Below are positions 61,148-64,000 of a stretch of DNA of 64,000 nucleotides, one piece after another. The notes under the pieces are model-generated. The model was given only the letters and a program-made list of their open reading frames with translations. It did no database searches and was not told the origin of the DNA. The stretch's first letter is position 1. Every line of letters starts with the position of its first letter. The translations under genes and the position numbers were made by a program. The DNA lies in NCBI GenBank assembly GCA_036563805.1, contig DATCLS010000015.1:1-64000 (forward strand), read 5' to 3'. The DNA is from DATCLS01 sp036563805 (GTDB lineage Bacteria; Actinomycetota; Acidimicrobiia; Acidimicrobiales; VFJN01).

Positions 61148-61648
61148 ATGCGGCTGTTCGTGGGGGTGGTCCCGCCCGAGGGCGTGCTCGACGCCATCGA
61201 GCGCCTGGCCCGCCCCGACCGCCCGGGCGTGCGCTGGACCCGGCGCCAGCAGTGGCACGTGACCCTGCGCTTCCTGGGCGAGGTCGACGACCCCGACCCG
61301 GTGGCGGCGGCGCTCGACGCCGCCCCGCTGGCCCCGTGCGACGCCCGGGTCGGCCCGGCCGTCCGGACGCTGGGCCACCACGTGCTGTGCTTGCCGGTCG
61401 CCGGCCTCGACGACCTGGCCCGCGCCGTGGTCGAGGCCACGGCGGGGTTCGGGCAGCCGCCCGACGACCGCCCGTTCCGCGGCCACCTCACGCTGGCCCG
61501 CCTGCGGCGGCCGGCCCGCCCGTCCGGCCTCACCGGTGGCCGGCTCGACGCCCGCTTCCCGGTGACCGACGTCCGGCTCATCCGCAGCCACCAGGAGCCC
61601 GACGGCGTCCGCTACGAGGATCTCCACATCGTCCGCCTGGGTGCTTGA
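61148..61648 (+). CDS. thpR: RNA 2',3'-cyclic phosphodiesterase
   Basis: The 166-residue 2H phosphoesterase begins MRLFVGVVPPEGV and has two catalytic motifs, HVTL (in WHVTLRFLG) and HLTL (in FRGHLTLARLR). It opens 2',3'-cyclic phosphates of RNA. The ATG has GGGAGG upstream and the family start matches exactly. It lies between cinA and recA. Its stop codon adjoins the LexA box of recA. Confidence 0.92.
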   Translation: MRLFVGVVPPEGVLDAIERLARPDRPGVRWTRRQQWHVTLRFLGEVDDPDPVAAALDAAPLAPCDARVGPAVRTLGHHVLCLPVAGLDDLARAVVEATAGFGQPPDDRPFRGHLTLARLRRPARPSGLTGGRLDARFPVTDVRLIRSHQEPDGVRYEDLHIVRLGA

Positions 61649-61674
61649 ACGAACAGGCGTTCGGAAACTACAGT
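61645..61674 (+). promoter_or_regulatory. recA promoter with LexA (SOS) box
   Basis: TTGAAC (61645-61650) and TACAGT (61669-61674) form a -35/-10 pair with an 18-bp spacer. CGAAC-AGGC-GTTCG at 61650-61663 matches the Gram-positive/actinobacterial LexA box (CGAAC-N4-GTTCG) and lies in the spacer, so bound LexA would block transcription. A leader of about 115 nt follows before the recA GTG. Confidence 0.85.
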
Positions 61675-61794
61675 GGTGGCATTCGAGGGGTTCCACCCTT
61701 GTTTGTCACACCCCCTCCTTAACGTCCGACGCAGATCGTGATGGGGCCCACCCCGCACCTGCCACACGCCACCACCGCAGGAAAGGACGCACCG

Positions 61795-62856
<1,062 letters not shown>

Positions 62857-62865
62857 CGGTCCGTC

Positions 62866-62936
62866 GGGGCCGTCGGCCCCGTTCCGGGTGGGTGTGCGCC
62901 GGCTCAGGCGCGGCGGCCGCCGGTGCACACCCACCG
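62866..62936 (+). terminator. Double hairpin terminator after recA
   Basis: GGGGCC-GTC-GGCCCC (62866-62880) is followed by a 16-bp stem, GGTGGGTGTGCGCCGG (62887-62902) with CCGGTGCACACCCACC (62920-62935), with one G-U pair. No T-tract is present. The pair should separate recA from the permease gene. Confidence 0.7.
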
Positions 62937-63058
62937 GCCCTCTGCGGGTGGTTGCGCAGTATGTTCGGGAGGTGGCCACCCTGATCGCGTGAACGCAGTA
63001 GCTTCCCCTGCCGCGGGTCGCGCCCATCAGTAACGTGTCCCACCGCAGGGGGAGTCAG

Positions 63059-64000
63059 ATGACCGTGGGGACGAACACCGCGGGCGGTGTGCGGGGGGTT
63101 CCGCACCGGCTCGTGGCGGTGCCGGTGGCGCGATCGCTCGCGCCCGCAGTGCTCATACTGCTGGCCCAACAGATCCTGTTTCCGGCGCCGGCGGCGATCG
63201 TCGTGCGGGGTCTGGTGGTCGGGGGTTTGACCGCCCTGGTCGCCCTCGGCATGGCGCTCGTCTACCGGGCCAACCGCATCGTCAACTTCGCCCAGGCCGA
63301 CCTCGGTTTCGCACCCACCGTGCTGGCCTTCCTCCTACTGACCGAGGCGGGCGCGCCCTACCCGGTGGCCGTCGCCGTCGGCCTCGTGGCCGCCGTGGCG
63401 CTCGGAGCGGCCACCGAGCGGGTCGTGATCCGTCGGTTCTTCCGGGCGCCCCGCCTGCTGGTCACGATCGCCACGATCGGCCTCAGCCAGGTGCTGGCCG
63501 GTGCCGCCCTGCTGCTCCCGCGGTTCTGGGACGTCCAGCTAATCGGCGGCAGCATCGAGCCGCCGTTCGACGCCACCCGGCAGATCGGCAACCTCCGGTT
63601 CGACGCCAACGACCTGCTCGGCCTCGTCGTCACGCCGGTGGCCGTGGCGCTGGTGGCGGTGTTCCTGCGCCGCAGCGACGCGGGCGTCGCCATCCGGGCC
63701 AGCGCCGACGACGCTGACCGGGCGGCGCTGCTCGGCGTCCCGGTCCACCTCCTGCAGACCGTCGTGTGGTCGCTGACCGCGGCCCTGGCGTTCGTCGCCG
63801 TGTTCCTGCGCAGCGGCATCCTCGACCTGCCGACCGGCACCGCCCTGGGGTTCGGTATCCTGCTCCGGGCGCTCGTGGCCCTGCTCCTCGGCCGCCTGAC
63901 CGACGTGGTGGCCGTCACCTCGGCCGCGGTGGCGCTGGGCGCCCTCGAGCTGGGCGTCGAGTGGAACCACGGCTTCCGGGTCATCGAGCCGGTCCTCGGC
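63059..64000 (+). CDS. Branched-chain amino-acid ABC permease, LivH type (5' part)
   Basis: 314 codons are visible before the window ends, without a stop. After about 35 hydrophilic residues the frame is strongly hydrophobic. It contains GMALVYRANRIVNFAQADLG, the hallmark of LivH permeases, and later VAIRASADDADRAALLGVPV, the EAA-type loop that contacts the ATPase. The ATG follows GGGGGAG. Uptake of branched-chain amino acids or urea/amides is possible. LivM/LivF/LivG genes may follow outside the window. Confidence 0.88.
   Translation, partial: MTVGTNTAGGVRGVPHRLVAVPVARSLAPAVLILLAQQILFPAPAAIVVRGLVVGGLTALVALGMALVYRANRIVNFAQADLGFAPTVLAFLLLTEAGAPYPVAVAVGLVAAVALGAATERVVIRRFFRAPRLLVTIATIGLSQVLAGAALLLPRFWDVQLIGGSIEPPFDATRQIGNLRFDANDLLGLVVTPVAVALVAVFLRRSDAGVAIRASADDADRAALLGVPVHLLQTVVWSLTAALAFVAVFLRSGILDLPTGTALGFGILLRALVALLLGRLTDVVAVTSAAVALGALELGVEWNHGFRVIEPVLG

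Overview
The window is high-GC DNA densely packed with genes. Starts are often GTG, TTG or CTG, and stops and starts frequently overlap (ATGA/GTGA). This points to an actinobacterium. The gene content is PknG/GlnH/GlnX, RNase J, DUF574-type methyltransferase, FtsK, RimO, PgsA, CinA, then RecA with a CGAAC-N4-GTTCG LexA box. The mixture fits a non-Streptomyces, non-mycobacterial lineage, and I suspect Acidimicrobiia, but sequence alone does not settle this. No rRNA, tRNA, CRISPR array or intact insertion sequence was seen.

Region 1 (1-12.6 kb) looks like an accessory biosynthetic island built around tryptophan-type chemistry. It holds a luciferase-like flavin monooxygenase and a translationally coupled operon: HemW-like radical SAM protein, NAD(P)-binding reductase, TrpD-like phosphoribosyltransferase, Trp/Tyr-tRNA-synthetase-like protein, a possible 18-codon mini-ORF and an O-carbamoyltransferase. 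Facing it is a second block: Xre/TPR regulator, 2H phosphoesterase, complete tryptophanyl-tRNA synthetase and a glycosyltransferase. The palindrome TATGCG-N5/6-CGCATA occurs twice ahead of a gene running off the left edge and once ahead of the Xre gene, so one regulator probably controls both ends. The right border carries what look like an integrase-start remnant and an orphan gene tail.

Region 2 (12.9-22.1 kb) has a LppX-like lipoprotein, an unusual PEP-synthase-like protein that seems to lack the phosphohistidine domain, an acyl-CoA ligase, and a sulfonate/taurine module (TauD dioxygenase plus binding protein, permease and ATPase).

Region 3 (22.1-31.0 kb) is a seven-gene signalling operon: GlnX-like sensor, GlnH-like lipoprotein, coiled-coil protein, PknG kinase, PP2C phosphatase, VWA protein and FHA protein. 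It joins a probable amino-acid-sensing kinase pathway to its phosphatase and phospho-reader.

Region 4 (31.0-43.3 kb) is mixed: decayed fragments, two regulators, a secreted M28 peptidase, a DUF574 methyltransferase, a MOSC protein, a hemolysin-III protein, SURF1, an ATP-grasp protein and a winged-helix protein.

Region 5 (43.3-64 kb) is mostly the conserved core: dapA, rnj, mutM (CTG start), a LAL regulator, ftsK, a MacB/FtsX-type ABC exporter, a sigma-like factor with a repeat-protein partner, rimO, pgsA, cinA, thpR and recA. It ends in a LivH-type permease cut by the window edge. Many genes across regions 3-5 have a TANNNT -10 box 6-10 nt before the start codon, which implies widespread leaderless transcription.
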